Below, in pieces: positions 27,889 to 36,147 of a stretch of 64,000 nucleotides of DNA; the stretch's first letter is position 1, and each line of letters starts with the position of its first letter. This DNA comes from Armatimonadetes bacterium DC. GTDB lineage: Bacteria > Armatimonadota > Fimbriimonadia > Fimbriimonadales > GBS-DC. The notes under the pieces were generated by a model. The model was not told the DNA's origin and ran no database searches. It worked only from the letters and a program-made list of their open reading frames with translations. A program made the translations under genes and the position numbers. Location: assembly GCA_001442985.1 (NCBI GenBank), contig LDYB01000018.1:124001-188000 (forward strand), read 5' to 3'.

Positions 27889-28869
27889 ATGGTCAAGGTT
27901 GGCATCGTTGGGCTGGGCACGATGGGGCGCCAGCATATGGACGCTTACCTCCAGATGCCCGATGTGGAAGTCGCAGGGGTGTACGACCATCATCCGGACC
28001 GCGCGGAGGCGTTCCGTCAACAATACGATGTGCCGGTCGCCTCGTCGTTTAACGCCCTGCTGGAGTGCTGTGAAATCATAGACATCTGCACCCCCACCTA
28101 TCGCCATGCGGAATACGCCCTGCCCGCGATTGAGGCGGGCAAAGCCGTCGTGTGCGAGAAGCCACTGGCGCGCACCATAGAAGACTGCGAGCGCATCGCC
28201 GAGGCGGTTCACAAGCACAACACCCTGTTTATGCCCGCCCATGTGTTGCGCTTCTTCCCGGAGTTCCGCATGGCGCACCAGCTGATTCGGAACGGCGCGA
28301 TTGGCACGCCCGCAATCATCCGCACGCGACGCGGGGGCGACTTCCCCATCACCAAAAGCGACTGGTATGCTGATTTCGAAAAAAGCGGCGGTGTGATTTT
28401 AGACCTCATCATTCACGACTTTGACTGGCTGCGCTGGACGCTGGGCGAGGTGGAGCGCGTCTACGCCAAAGCGCTCACCTTCCGCAAGCTGAATCATCTG
28501 GACTACACACTGGTCACGCTCCGCTTCCAGAACGGCACGATTGCCCATGTGGAGGGCACATGGTGTGATCCGGGCGGCTTCCGCGTGACGCTGGAAGCCT
28601 GCGGCGACGCAGGGATGCTGGAATACGACTCCGCCCAGCAGGTGGCTCTGCGCCTCGCCACCCGCGCCGACGAGGGAAGCGCCGGCGGCGTGCAGGTCCC
28701 CGAAAGCCCCGCTGTGGAGAACCCCTACTATCTGGAACTGCGCCACTTCGTGGACTGCTACAAAACAGGCGCCACACCCGAACTCACCGTAACGGACGGC
28801 GTGGAAGCCGTGCGCATCGCATTAATGGCGATTGAATCCGCACGCACAGGGAGGGTTGTCAAGCGATGA
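27889..28869 (+). CDS. Gfo/Idh/MocA-family oxidoreductase (first of two)
   Basis: A 326-residue NAD(P)-dependent sugar or nucleotide-sugar dehydrogenase. The Rossmann motif is VGIVGLGTMGRQH, the nucleotide loop YDHHPDRAEAF, the family signature CEKPLARTIEDC, and the catalytic region GGVILDLIIHDFDWLRW. Likely role here: oxidising the sugar made by the two pyrophosphorylases so that the DegT enzyme can aminate it. Overlaps the next gene by 4 bp. Confidence 0.9.
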   Translation: MVKVGIVGLGTMGRQHMDAYLQMPDVEVAGVYDHHPDRAEAFRQQYDVPVASSFNALLECCEIIDICTPTYRHAEYALPAIEAGKAVVCEKPLARTIEDCERIAEAVHKHNTLFMPAHVLRFFPEFRMAHQLIRNGAIGTPAIIRTRRGGDFPITKSDWYADFEKSGGVILDLIIHDFDWLRWTLGEVERVYAKALTFRKLNHLDYTLVTLRFQNGTIAHVEGTWCDPGGFRVTLEACGDAGMLEYDSAQQVALRLATRADEGSAGGVQVPESPAVENPYYLELRHFVDCYKTGATPELTVTDGVEAVRIALMAIESARTGRVVKR

Positions 28870-29858
28870 AGGTCAAAGTGGGCATCATGAGTTTCGCGCA
28901 CCTGCACGCCGATAGCTACGCGCACTGCCTGAAAACGAACCCGCGTGCGGAGTTTGTGGGGATTGCCGACCATGACCGCCAGCGGGCGCAGGCGAAGGCA
29001 GAACAGTACGGCGTGGCGCTGTTTGACAGCTACGAGGCGCTGCTGGCTTCTGAGGTGCAGGCGGTGATTATCTGCTCCGAGAACGCCAAACACGCCCAGC
29101 TCGCTCAGATGGCAGCCGCCGCAGGCAAGCACATCCTCTGCGAGAAGCCCCTCATGACCCGTCTGGAAGACGGCAAGGCGATGCTCGCTGCCGCTCAGGG
29201 CGCAGGGGTTCACCTGTTCACCGCCTTCCCATGCCGTTTCAGCCCCGCCTTCCAGAAAATGAAGCAACTGATCGACGCGGGCACAATTGGCGAGCTGCTG
29301 GCGCTAAGGGGCACGAACCGCGGCTCCAACCCCGGCGGCTGGTTCAACGATCTGGAACTGGCGGGCGGCGGCGCCATGATAGACCACACCGTGCATGTCG
29401 CCGACCTGATTCGCCTGCTCACAGGACAGGAAATCGCCACCGTGTACGCCGAGACCAGCAACCAGATGTTTCACGGCAACTACGACGACACCGCCCTGCT
29501 CACGCTGACCCTGCAAAACGAGCTGTTCGCCACGCTGGACGCCAGCTGGTCACGCCCCAAAACCTTCCCCACCTGGGGCGATGTAACGCTCACCGCCATC
29601 GGCACGAAGGGGATTATCGAGATGGATATGTTCGCCCAGTACCTGCTGCATTATGACGACCGCGCGGGGCGCATCAAGCAGGTCTTCTGGGGCGACAACA
29701 TCGACGCGCTGATGATAGACGAGTTCCTGCGGGTGGTGGCAGGCGAGCCGCGCTGTGTGATTGCGACGGGCGAAGACGGCTACCGCGCTGCCGCCGTCGC
29801 GCTCGCAGGCTACGAATCGGTACGACGGGGTGAACCCGTTACCGTTGCGTATGAGTGA
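28866..29858 (+). CDS. Gfo/Idh/MocA-family oxidoreductase (second of two)
   Basis: A 330-residue paralogue-type dehydrogenase. VGIMSFAHLHADSYAHCL replaces the usual glycine-rich GxGxxG loop, so cofactor binding may differ; CEKPLMTRLEDG and MIDHTVHVADLIRLLTG are the conserved catalytic regions. It is translationally coupled to the first dehydrogenase. Divergence between the two suggests successive steps rather than redundancy. Confidence 0.88.
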   Translation: MKVKVGIMSFAHLHADSYAHCLKTNPRAEFVGIADHDRQRAQAKAEQYGVALFDSYEALLASEVQAVIICSENAKHAQLAQMAAAAGKHILCEKPLMTRLEDGKAMLAAAQGAGVHLFTAFPCRFSPAFQKMKQLIDAGTIGELLALRGTNRGSNPGGWFNDLELAGGGAMIDHTVHVADLIRLLTGQEIATVYAETSNQMFHGNYDDTALLTLTLQNELFATLDASWSRPKTFPTWGDVTLTAIGTKGIIEMDMFAQYLLHYDDRAGRIKQVFWGDNIDALMIDEFLRVVAGEPRCVIATGEDGYRAAAVALAGYESVRRGEPVTVAYE

Positions 29859-29888
29859 AAATGGATAGACAGTTTTTGCTTTTGCCCC

Positions 29889-30010
29889 CCTCCTTCAGGT
29901 TCCCCCCGCAAGCGAGGGGAACCGAATTCTGGGGCTTCCGTGTGCCTGTACGCCCTAACGCGCAGCAGGTCTGGTTCCCCTTGCGAAGCAGGGGGAACCT
30001 CACGGAGGGG
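29889..30010. repeat. Dispersed repeat, family C, copy 2
   Basis: TCCCCCCGCAAGCGAGGGGA near 29902 and GGTTCCCCTTGCGAAGCAGG near 29973, related to the pair at 21.0 kb. No gene lies between 29859 and 30084. Confidence 0.6.
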
Positions 30011-30084
30011 GTCAACCCGCTCAGTTTTGTGCAGTGTGCCTCAGCCATTCAGATTCACTGCCTGGTGAGGAGGTGAAAAAACCG

Positions 30085-30318
30085 ATGCTAATCCGAATCT
30101 ATGACGCCGAGACCGGCGCATTGATTGGGACTCTCAACGAGGTGCAGTTCCGCGCCCTGCAGGAAGCGTTTGAGGAGGAAAGCGCCGAGGATCAGGACTA
30201 CTACATCCACCGCGACGCGCTCCACCTGATTCAGGACGATACCGTCGTGGCGCTGCTGACTCAAGCGCTGGGCGACCGGGACGAGATGGACATCCGCTGG
30301 GAGATGGTCTCAGGTTGA
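30085..30318 (+). CDS. Conserved small acidic protein (77 aa)
   Basis: MLIRIYDAETGALIGTLNEV begins a short, acidic protein (EEESAEDQDYYIHRD, then GDRDEMDIRWE). I recognise it as a widespread small family seen in several phyla, sometimes misnamed a galactosyldiacylglycerol synthase; its function is unknown. AGGAGGTGA lies 8 nt before the ATG. One base separates its stop from the ABC permease start. Confidence 0.82.
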   Translation: MLIRIYDAETGALIGTLNEVQFRALQEAFEEESAEDQDYYIHRDALHLIQDDTVVALLTQALGDRDEMDIRWEMVSG

Positions 30319-30319
30319 A

Positions 30320-31213
30320 ATGCGCCTTGAAACCCGCCGCACACTCTACGGCTACCTGTTCGTGCTGCCGTGGCTGACGGGGTTTATGCTCTTCACCCTC
30401 TACCCCATTCTGGCGACCCTCTACTTCAGTTTCACGGACTACCGGGTGCTGGGTGCGCCGCGCTGGGTGGGGCTGGAAAACTATCGCGCTCTGCTCGCCG
30501 ACGCCGACTACTTCTGGCGCTCCGTTGGCAACACGCTGTTTATGCTGATTGAGGTGCCGCTGAGCGTGGTGCTGGGGATAGGACTGGCGCTGCTGCTCAA
30601 TCAGCGTCTGCGAGGACAGGCGCTCTACCGCACGCTCTTCTACCTGCCTTCGGTTGTGCCCGCTGTGGCGACGGCGTTTCTCTGGCTGTGGGTGCTGAAC
30701 CCGCAGAACGGCTTGGCGGTTCCGATGAATCAGGCGCTGACCCAGCTGGGCTTTTCGCCGATTCTGTGGTTCACAGACCCCGCCACTGCCAAGTGGGGCT
30801 TTGTTGTGATGGATTTGTGGGCGATTGGGGGCGTGATGGTCATCTATCTGGCGGCGTTGCAGGGCGTGCCCAGCCATCTGTATGAGGCGGCGCTGCTTGA
30901 CGGCGCTCGCGGATGGCAACTTGTTCGCCACATCACCCTGCCTCAGATTGCCCCCGTGATCCAATACATGGTGATTATCGGGGTGATTGGCGCGTTCCAG
31001 TATTTCACGCAAACTTTTATCGCCACGCAGGGCGGTCCCGAAAACAGCACGCTGTTTTACGCGCTCTATCTGTTCCAGAATGCGTTTCAGTTCTTCCGGT
31101 TCGGGCACGCCTGCGCGATGGCGTGGCTGTTGTTTCTCATCACGCTCGTTGCCACCTACCTGATATGGAAAATTTCCCTCAGCCGCGTGTTTGAGGAAGC
31201 TGTCGGAGATTGA
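30320..31213 (+). CDS. ABC transporter permease, sugar-type (MalF/UgpA-like)
   Basis: A 297-residue inner-membrane permease with six predicted helices (first: YLFVLPWLTGFMLFTLYPIL). The EAA loop that contacts the ATPase is EAALLDGARGWQLVRHITLP. Substrate is probably a sugar or glycerol-phosphate, by family. No second permease, ATPase or binding protein is adjacent, which is unusual. The stop codon overlaps the -35 region of the sulfurtransferase promoter. Confidence 0.9.
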   Translation: MRLETRRTLYGYLFVLPWLTGFMLFTLYPILATLYFSFTDYRVLGAPRWVGLENYRALLADADYFWRSVGNTLFMLIEVPLSVVLGIGLALLLNQRLRGQALYRTLFYLPSVVPAVATAFLWLWVLNPQNGLAVPMNQALTQLGFSPILWFTDPATAKWGFVVMDLWAIGGVMVIYLAALQGVPSHLYEAALLDGARGWQLVRHITLPQIAPVIQYMVIIGVIGAFQYFTQTFIATQGGPENSTLFYALYLFQNAFQFFRFGHACAMAWLLFLITLVATYLIWKISLSRVFEEAVGD

Positions 31214-31238
31214 GTCGCCACCCGTGGAGGGGTATAAT
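31210..31238 (+). promoter_or_regulatory. Promoter of the sulfurtransferase gene
   Basis: TTGAGT (31210-31215), 17 nt, TATAAT (31233-31238), overlapping the permease stop codon. A short dyad (TTAGC-CAC-GCTAA, 31239-31251) follows, then CGGAGGTGG before the ATG. Confidence 0.65.
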
Positions 31239-31265
31239 TTAGCCACGCTAAATATCGGAGGTGGA

Positions 31266-32159
31266 ATGGCAGTGGAGAATCGGGAGACAGTGCTGGTGAC
31301 CACCGATTGGGTGGCGCAGAATCTGAACAATCCGAACCTGCGGATTGTGGAAGTGGATGTGGACACGACGGCGTATGAGCAGGGGCATATCCCCGGTGCC
31401 GTGGCGTGGAACTGGCAAAGCCAGCTGCAGGACCCTGTGCGCCGCGACATTCCTTCTCGTGAGGCGCTGGAGGCTCTGCTGAGCGAATCTGGCATCGGCA
31501 ACGACCATACGATTATCCTGTACGGGGATAACAACAACTGGTTCGCGGCGTATGCCTTCTGGCTGCTGAAACTGTACGGGCATGAGGATGTCCGCCTGAT
31601 GGACGGCGGACGCAAAAAGTGGCTGCTGGAAGGGCGTCCCATCACGCAGGAAGTTCCACAATATCCTCGCACAGAGTATCGCGCGAAGGAGCCGAACTTT
31701 GCGTTGCGTGCCCTGCTCCCGCAGGTGTTTGAGAGCCTGAACCGTCCCGATGTCGTGCTGGTGGATGTGCGCACCCCGCAGGAGTATACGGGCGAGATTC
31801 TGGCGCCACCCGGCTTGCTGGAAACCGCCCAGCGCGGTGGACACATCCCGGGCGCGGTGAACATCCCGTGGGCGCAAGCCGTGCGCGAAGACGGCTCCTT
31901 CAAATCGCCTGAGGAGCTGCGCCAGCTTTACGAATCGCTGGGTGTGGCGCCTGACAAGAAGGTGATTACCTACTGCCGTATTGGCGAGCGTTCCGCGCAC
32001 ACATGGTTCGTGCTGAAATATCTGCTGGGCTATCCCGAAGTGCGCAACTATGACGGCAGCTGGACGGAGTGGGGCAACCTTGTGGGCGCGCCGATTGAGC
32101 GCGAGGCTCCTACCCAGCCCCACGGAGGGCAGTCCACAGCACCCTGTCCACAATCTTAG
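31266..32159 (+). CDS. Thiosulfate/3-mercaptopyruvate sulfurtransferase (two-domain rhodanese)
   Basis: A 297-residue cytoplasmic protein of two rhodanese domains. The N-terminal inactive one contains YEQGHIPGAVAWNW and ILYGDNNNWFAAYAFWLL; the C-terminal one contains VVLVDVRTPQEYTG and the active-site loop ITYCRIGERSAHTWFV with the catalytic cysteine (CRIGERS fits the thiosulfate-type loop). The start at 31266 has GGAGGTGG upstream. Ends in a 4-bp convergent overlap. Confidence 0.92.
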   Translation: MAVENRETVLVTTDWVAQNLNNPNLRIVEVDVDTTAYEQGHIPGAVAWNWQSQLQDPVRRDIPSREALEALLSESGIGNDHTIILYGDNNNWFAAYAFWLLKLYGHEDVRLMDGGRKKWLLEGRPITQEVPQYPRTEYRAKEPNFALRALLPQVFESLNRPDVVLVDVRTPQEYTGEILAPPGLLETAQRGGHIPGAVNIPWAQAVREDGSFKSPEELRQLYESLGVAPDKKVITYCRIGERSAHTWFVLKYLLGYPEVRNYDGSWTEWGNLVGAPIEREAPTQPHGGQSTAPCPQS

Positions 32160-33862
32160 GCGGCTTCCTGGGGCGGTTCGGGGCGGTAGACTTCCACGCG
32201 GTTCCGACCGCCCTGCTTCGCCTGATAGAGCGCCACGTCGGCTTCGTACAGGAGGGTTGCGGGCGAACTGCCGTGCCGGTAGGCGGCGACGCCCAGGCTG
32301 GCGGTAATCGGCGCGTAGGGGTTGATGATGGCGCTAATCTGCTGGCGCAGGCGCTCGGCGACACGCAACGCCTCCTCTAACCCCGTGTTGGGCAGCAGCA
32401 GCGCGAACTCCTCGCCCCCGTAACGGGCAGGCACATCGTAGGCGCGGGCGGAACGCTTCAGCACCTCCGCCACCTGCTTCAACAGTTCGTCGCCCGCAGG
32501 ATGCCCGAAAGTGTCGTTGAACCGCTTGAAGTGGTCCACATCCAGCATAATCAGGGCGAGCGGCTGTCCGAAGCGTTCCGCCATCTTCACGGCGCTGGTC
32601 AGCGCCTCGTGGAACGCGCGGTGGTTTTTCAGCCCTGTCAAGCCATCGGTGGTGGCTGCCAGCGCCAGCACGCGGTTCGCCTCCGCCAGCTCGTGATTCA
32701 GATGTTCCAGCTCACGGTTGGCTGACTGCAGTTGCTGATAGAGCTGCTCCAGCTCCTCTTTTTGCTGTTCAATCTCCTGGCGTTGCGCCGCCTGTTTCTC
32801 AAAGGCGTTCTGGAGCTGGTCTGCCATATGGTTGAACGCGCGTGCGAGCATCCCGAACTCGTCCCGCGCCGGGTAAGGCACACGCACCGACAGGTTCCCC
32901 TGTGCCATCTGGCGCGCCGCCGCCACAAAAGCATGCAGATGTCGCCGTAGCAGGCTGATCATCACAAGGCTGGCGACCACTGTGATCACGAACCCCGCCA
33001 GAAGCAGATACTGCTGGGCTTCCTGTACAGAACGATGGAAATGGTGAACCTGTTCCTGTGGTGGCTGCACATGCAGGTAGCCAATTGGCTGGCGCGCCAC
33101 ATCATAAAGGGGTATCCACGCCTCCACCTGTCCCTCTGGTGAGAGGCTGGGGGCTACCTCTTGACGGCGGGGGTCGCTGCGTCGGGGGGATTGCGTGCGC
33201 AGGGCAACACGGGTTCCCAGGTGTCCCCACAACCGGGTCAGACGCGCGTCGTCCAGACGCTTTGCCATCAGCAGCACGCCCCCCTGCGGCGGGGCATAAC
33301 TTTCGCCCAGCACAGGCGCATAGGCAACCTGATAGATGGAGTAGCCTATTCGCATGTAGCCCACGCCACTGGAGCCTTTCAGTGCCCTGCGGAAAAGGGG
33401 ATACGAAGGCTCCGCCATCGGGCGGGGCAGTATCTGGGTGGAGAGCACCAGCTTTCCCTGCATATCAAACACCGCCACCACATCCAGATAGAAGTGCTGG
33501 TGCGCCCAATCCACGACATTCACACGGAGCCAGCGCCGGTCGCGTTCCAGAATAGCGTCTCGAAATTCCTCCCACACCGAGTAGTCTTCGCAGTTGCGCA
33601 AGAGCGCCTGTGTGTCGTGGTCTAACAGCGCCTGCGCGGTTTTGAGCTGCACCTGCACGGTCATCGCCTGCTGGGTCTGCAGGGCTTGTTTGAAATGGTT
33701 GAGAGTGTACCACTGGTAGGGAAACAGGAGCAGCAGAATCAGCACGAACATCGTCAGCGCAAACCGCTGACCGACAGGCAGCTGCCTCCATCGCAACCCT
33801 AACCGCCACAAGGCGTATCCGATGACGCCTTTCACGACGCGCCATGCTGTGTACCACATCAT
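32156..33862 (-). CDS. Membrane diguanylate cyclase: CHASE4-like sensor, HAMP, coiled coil, GGDEF
   Basis: A 568-residue c-di-GMP synthase. Membrane helix 1 near residues 30-48 (FALTMFVLILLLLFPYQWY), an extracytoplasmic CHASE4-like sensor (to about 280), helix 2 near 285-310, HAMP (RQMAQGNLSVRVPYPARDEF), a coiled coil (about 360-400) and the GGDEF domain with active site RYGGEEFALLLP. An RxxD inhibitory site (RAYD) lies five residues before it, so product inhibition is expected. Start at the ATG-ATG pair, 33862; no Shine-Dalgarno sequence visible. Confidence 0.93.
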   Translation of the reverse strand: MMWYTAWRVVKGVIGYALWRLGLRWRQLPVGQRFALTMFVLILLLLFPYQWYTLNHFKQALQTQQAMTVQVQLKTAQALLDHDTQALLRNCEDYSVWEEFRDAILERDRRWLRVNVVDWAHQHFYLDVVAVFDMQGKLVLSTQILPRPMAEPSYPLFRRALKGSSGVGYMRIGYSIYQVAYAPVLGESYAPPQGGVLLMAKRLDDARLTRLWGHLGTRVALRTQSPRRSDPRRQEVAPSLSPEGQVEAWIPLYDVARQPIGYLHVQPPQEQVHHFHRSVQEAQQYLLLAGFVITVVASLVMISLLRRHLHAFVAAARQMAQGNLSVRVPYPARDEFGMLARAFNHMADQLQNAFEKQAAQRQEIEQQKEELEQLYQQLQSANRELEHLNHELAEANRVLALAATTDGLTGLKNHRAFHEALTSAVKMAERFGQPLALIMLDVDHFKRFNDTFGHPAGDELLKQVAEVLKRSARAYDVPARYGGEEFALLLPNTGLEEALRVAERLRQQISAIINPYAPITASLGVAAYRHGSSPATLLYEADVALYQAKQGGRNRVEVYRPEPPQEAA

Positions 33863-33910
33863 GGGGGTTATGCCATATTCTGGTACGGTTTTTGAGCATG
33901 AATCTCCCCC

Positions 33911-33940
33911 TTGAAACTCCGAGTAGCAGACAGGTACAAT
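33911..33940 (+). promoter_or_regulatory. Promoter of the first STN-domain gene
   Basis: TTGAAA (33911-33916), 18 nt, TACAAT (33935-33940). The 30-nt leader carries AGGGGG before the ATG at 33975. Confidence 0.6.
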
Positions 33941-33974
33941 ACATCAAAATAAAATTTTGCAGGGGGTTCACTCA

Positions 33975-35984
33975 ATGCGACGGTTCTGGATGCTGATAGG
34001 GACGCTAATGCTGGGGGTTGGGCTGGCACAGACGCCTCCCGTCGCCGATTTATCGCAAGACGCCCGCTTGCAGAAGCCCATCACGGTCTGGCTCCGAATT
34101 GAAACGCTCCCCGACGCGCTGAAAGCCATTCAAAAGCAGGTAGGCGTGCCGCTGGTGTGCCCCGACCGCTTTCGGAACGAGAAGGTCGCGATTTTTGTGG
34201 AGAACCGTCCCGCGCATGAGGTGCTGACGATGCTGGCGAAGCTGTTCCGCATGCGCTGGGAGGTTTACGAGGATGGCTATCGGATAGAGCGCCCTTCTGA
34301 AGAGACTGAACTGGAAGAAGAGGCAACCCGCCTCGCGCAGGAAGCCAAACGCAAAGGCGTAGAAGCGTACATAGAAACTGCACGCCGCGTGCTGGCGATG
34401 ACCCCCGAACAGCGCAAACAGCGAATTGGAGCGATTCAAAAGGAACTGGAAAAACAGCAGGGGCGTGCCAGCGAAGCAGCCCTGAGAAGTGAATTTGGTC
34501 ATCTTTCAGCCCTGGAATCATCCGTGGAGGAAACAAGTCTCCTCTTTGCTTTGCTCGGAATCGTTCCACAAGCGCACATTAGCCGTTTGCTCAAAGGTGA
34601 AGTGCTGACTTACAGCACGCATCCGAGCGCAGGGGTCAACGCCATACCGCCTGCTGTTGGGCAGTGGTACGAGACTCAGCGCAAAGCGCAGCTGGAAAAA
34701 CCCAGCACAGAGGAGCAGGAATGGTATCGTGAGTATCTCCGTAACAGGAAAATCCTTCGTTTCAGCGTAGGCTACCGACTCTCGTCCGTTTCGAATGAGA
34801 TTCTTTGCCAGCTGGGGGTGGAGAAGGAGCAGACAATTCAACCAGCCCTGCCGCGGTGCGAACATCGTCTCTTTCAGACCACTGTGTCTCTGGACGAAAT
34901 CGTGTCGGATCGGTCGCGCCTGACGCGGGAGTGGAACCAGTGGAGCGAGTCGTCGGAGTCGTTGCGTGCATGGCTCCAGCGGTTGAAACCTTTGCCGAAT
35001 CGCACGCCGCGCCCACCTGACTGGCAGCCGTTTCAGGAGCAACGATACATGCGTAACTTTGTGATGCCCACTCAGCGACTGGAACTGCTTGCGTGGCAGT
35101 ACGGTCTGCCAATTGTGGCAGATGCGTACCGACTGGGTTTAGAGGTTCTGATTGACACCTCGACCCCTCTCGCTGCCATTCAATCGCTTCAGAATACCCA
35201 CTGGATGCGTCGCGAGGGGGATTATCTTCTGGTGCGTCGCAAGCGATACTGGGAGTGGCGTGCAGTGGAGCCGCCCGAAGCGCCCATTCGCGAGCTGGAG
35301 GCGAAGTTCCAGAAAGAGGGCACGCTTACGATAGACGACTACGCGCGTTTTGTCGCCGCGCTGGATGAGAAGCCGTATCAGTGGTTGCTGGAGAGCAGCT
35401 TTTCCTATGGTCTTTACACTCTCGCCGTGCGCTTCCCCACAGAGCCACTGGGCAACCTGCCCCTGCTGCGTTTCTGGGCGACGCTCACGCCTGCCCAGCG
35501 TCAGGCGGTGCTGGCAGGCGAGTTCCTGCCTTTGCGCACGCTGACCCTCCCACAACGCAAAGCCTTTGAACACGCTCTGGAACCGTTATTCCCGCATCCG
35601 AACCGCCTGCTCGACCCCCCAAGCGAGTGCCGATTCACTACCTTCAGGTGGATATTCCCGGTATGGGACCTCGAAGACACAAAGGCTGCTGTACCTGCGG
35701 AAAGCGGTTTTGGATTGCTGGGAGCGCCCAAAAAGCTGCGCCGCACCGCGCTCTTCACGGACAGCAGCCGAGGTACCCCGATGCTAATCTTTTCGGAAGA
35801 CAGAGGTTCCGACGAGTTGGACACTGCCCAATTCCTGGAAGAAGGCGAAACCCTTTTGAGAAAAGAGAACGCGATTGCCACCGTGTACGGGTTTCGTTTC
35901 TTCATGGCGCCCGGCATGGAGCAAACCTATGAGTTCGGCTACTTTGTGCCGTTGAAAGAGACCCCCCAGAACGGTTCAAAGTAG
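33975..35984 (+). CDS. Exported protein with N-terminal STN-like domain (paralogue 1)
   Basis: A 669-residue protein with a signal peptide (MRRFWMLIGTLMLGVGLAQ). Residues 37-100 resemble the secretin/TonB short N-terminal (STN) domain: ITVWLRIETLPDALKAIQKQ, then VGVPLVCPDRFRNEKVAIFV. The remainder is not recognised. It resembles the gene at 50.5 kb both at the STN part and in a C-terminal motif (ATLTPAQRQAVLAGEF here, SLTPAQRQALLTGES there), so the two are paralogues. Its stop codon lies inside the first of the palindromic repeats that follow. Confidence 0.8.
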   Translation: MRRFWMLIGTLMLGVGLAQTPPVADLSQDARLQKPITVWLRIETLPDALKAIQKQVGVPLVCPDRFRNEKVAIFVENRPAHEVLTMLAKLFRMRWEVYEDGYRIERPSEETELEEEATRLAQEAKRKGVEAYIETARRVLAMTPEQRKQRIGAIQKELEKQQGRASEAALRSEFGHLSALESSVEETSLLFALLGIVPQAHISRLLKGEVLTYSTHPSAGVNAIPPAVGQWYETQRKAQLEKPSTEEQEWYREYLRNRKILRFSVGYRLSSVSNEILCQLGVEKEQTIQPALPRCEHRLFQTTVSLDEIVSDRSRLTREWNQWSESSESLRAWLQRLKPLPNRTPRPPDWQPFQEQRYMRNFVMPTQRLELLAWQYGLPIVADAYRLGLEVLIDTSTPLAAIQSLQNTHWMRREGDYLLVRRKRYWEWRAVEPPEAPIRELEAKFQKEGTLTIDDYARFVAALDEKPYQWLLESSFSYGLYTLAVRFPTEPLGNLPLLRFWATLTPAQRQAVLAGEFLPLRTLTLPQRKAFEHALEPLFPHPNRLLDPPSECRFTTFRWIFPVWDLEDTKAAVPAESGFGLLGAPKKLRRTALFTDSSRGTPMLIFSEDRGSDELDTAQFLEEGETLLRKENAIATVYGFRFFMAPGMEQTYEFGYFVPLKETPQNGSK

Positions 35985-36139
35985 GGGCGCACCACCATGC
36001 GCCCCTACAACAGGGCTTCGTGCCGTTGAAAGAGACCTCCCAGAACGGTTCAAGGTAGGGGCGCACCGCCGTGCGCCCCCACGCGCATGATAAACCCAGT
36101 CCGAATCCAGAGCAAGGACGCACCGCCGTGCGCCCCTAC
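35946..36139. repeat. Tandem copy of the gene's 3' end plus palindromic repeats, family B
   Basis: A 74-bp unit (starting GTGCCGTTGAAAGAGACC) is present at 35946 and again at 36020 with few changes. Each unit ends in a palindrome of the form GTAGGGGCGCAC-N6-GCGCCCC (35981-36007, 36055-36080); a third partial palindrome lies at 36116-36139. The second unit repeats the last codons of the STN gene outside its reading frame's end. Related to CRISPR spacer 1. Confidence 0.8.
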
Positions 36140-36147
36140 AACAGGGC

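Noticed and set aside
27849-27889. GCAGGA element as a simple extended ribosome-binding site
   Set aside because: GCAGGA begins 37-40 nt before the start codon in all five cases, too far for a Shine-Dalgarno role, and a separate GGGAGG site exists at 27877.
30134-31903. A 589-codon minus-strand frame
   Set aside because: It is opposite the ABC permease and sulfurtransferase genes, both of which have clear family motifs; its own translation is low in complexity.
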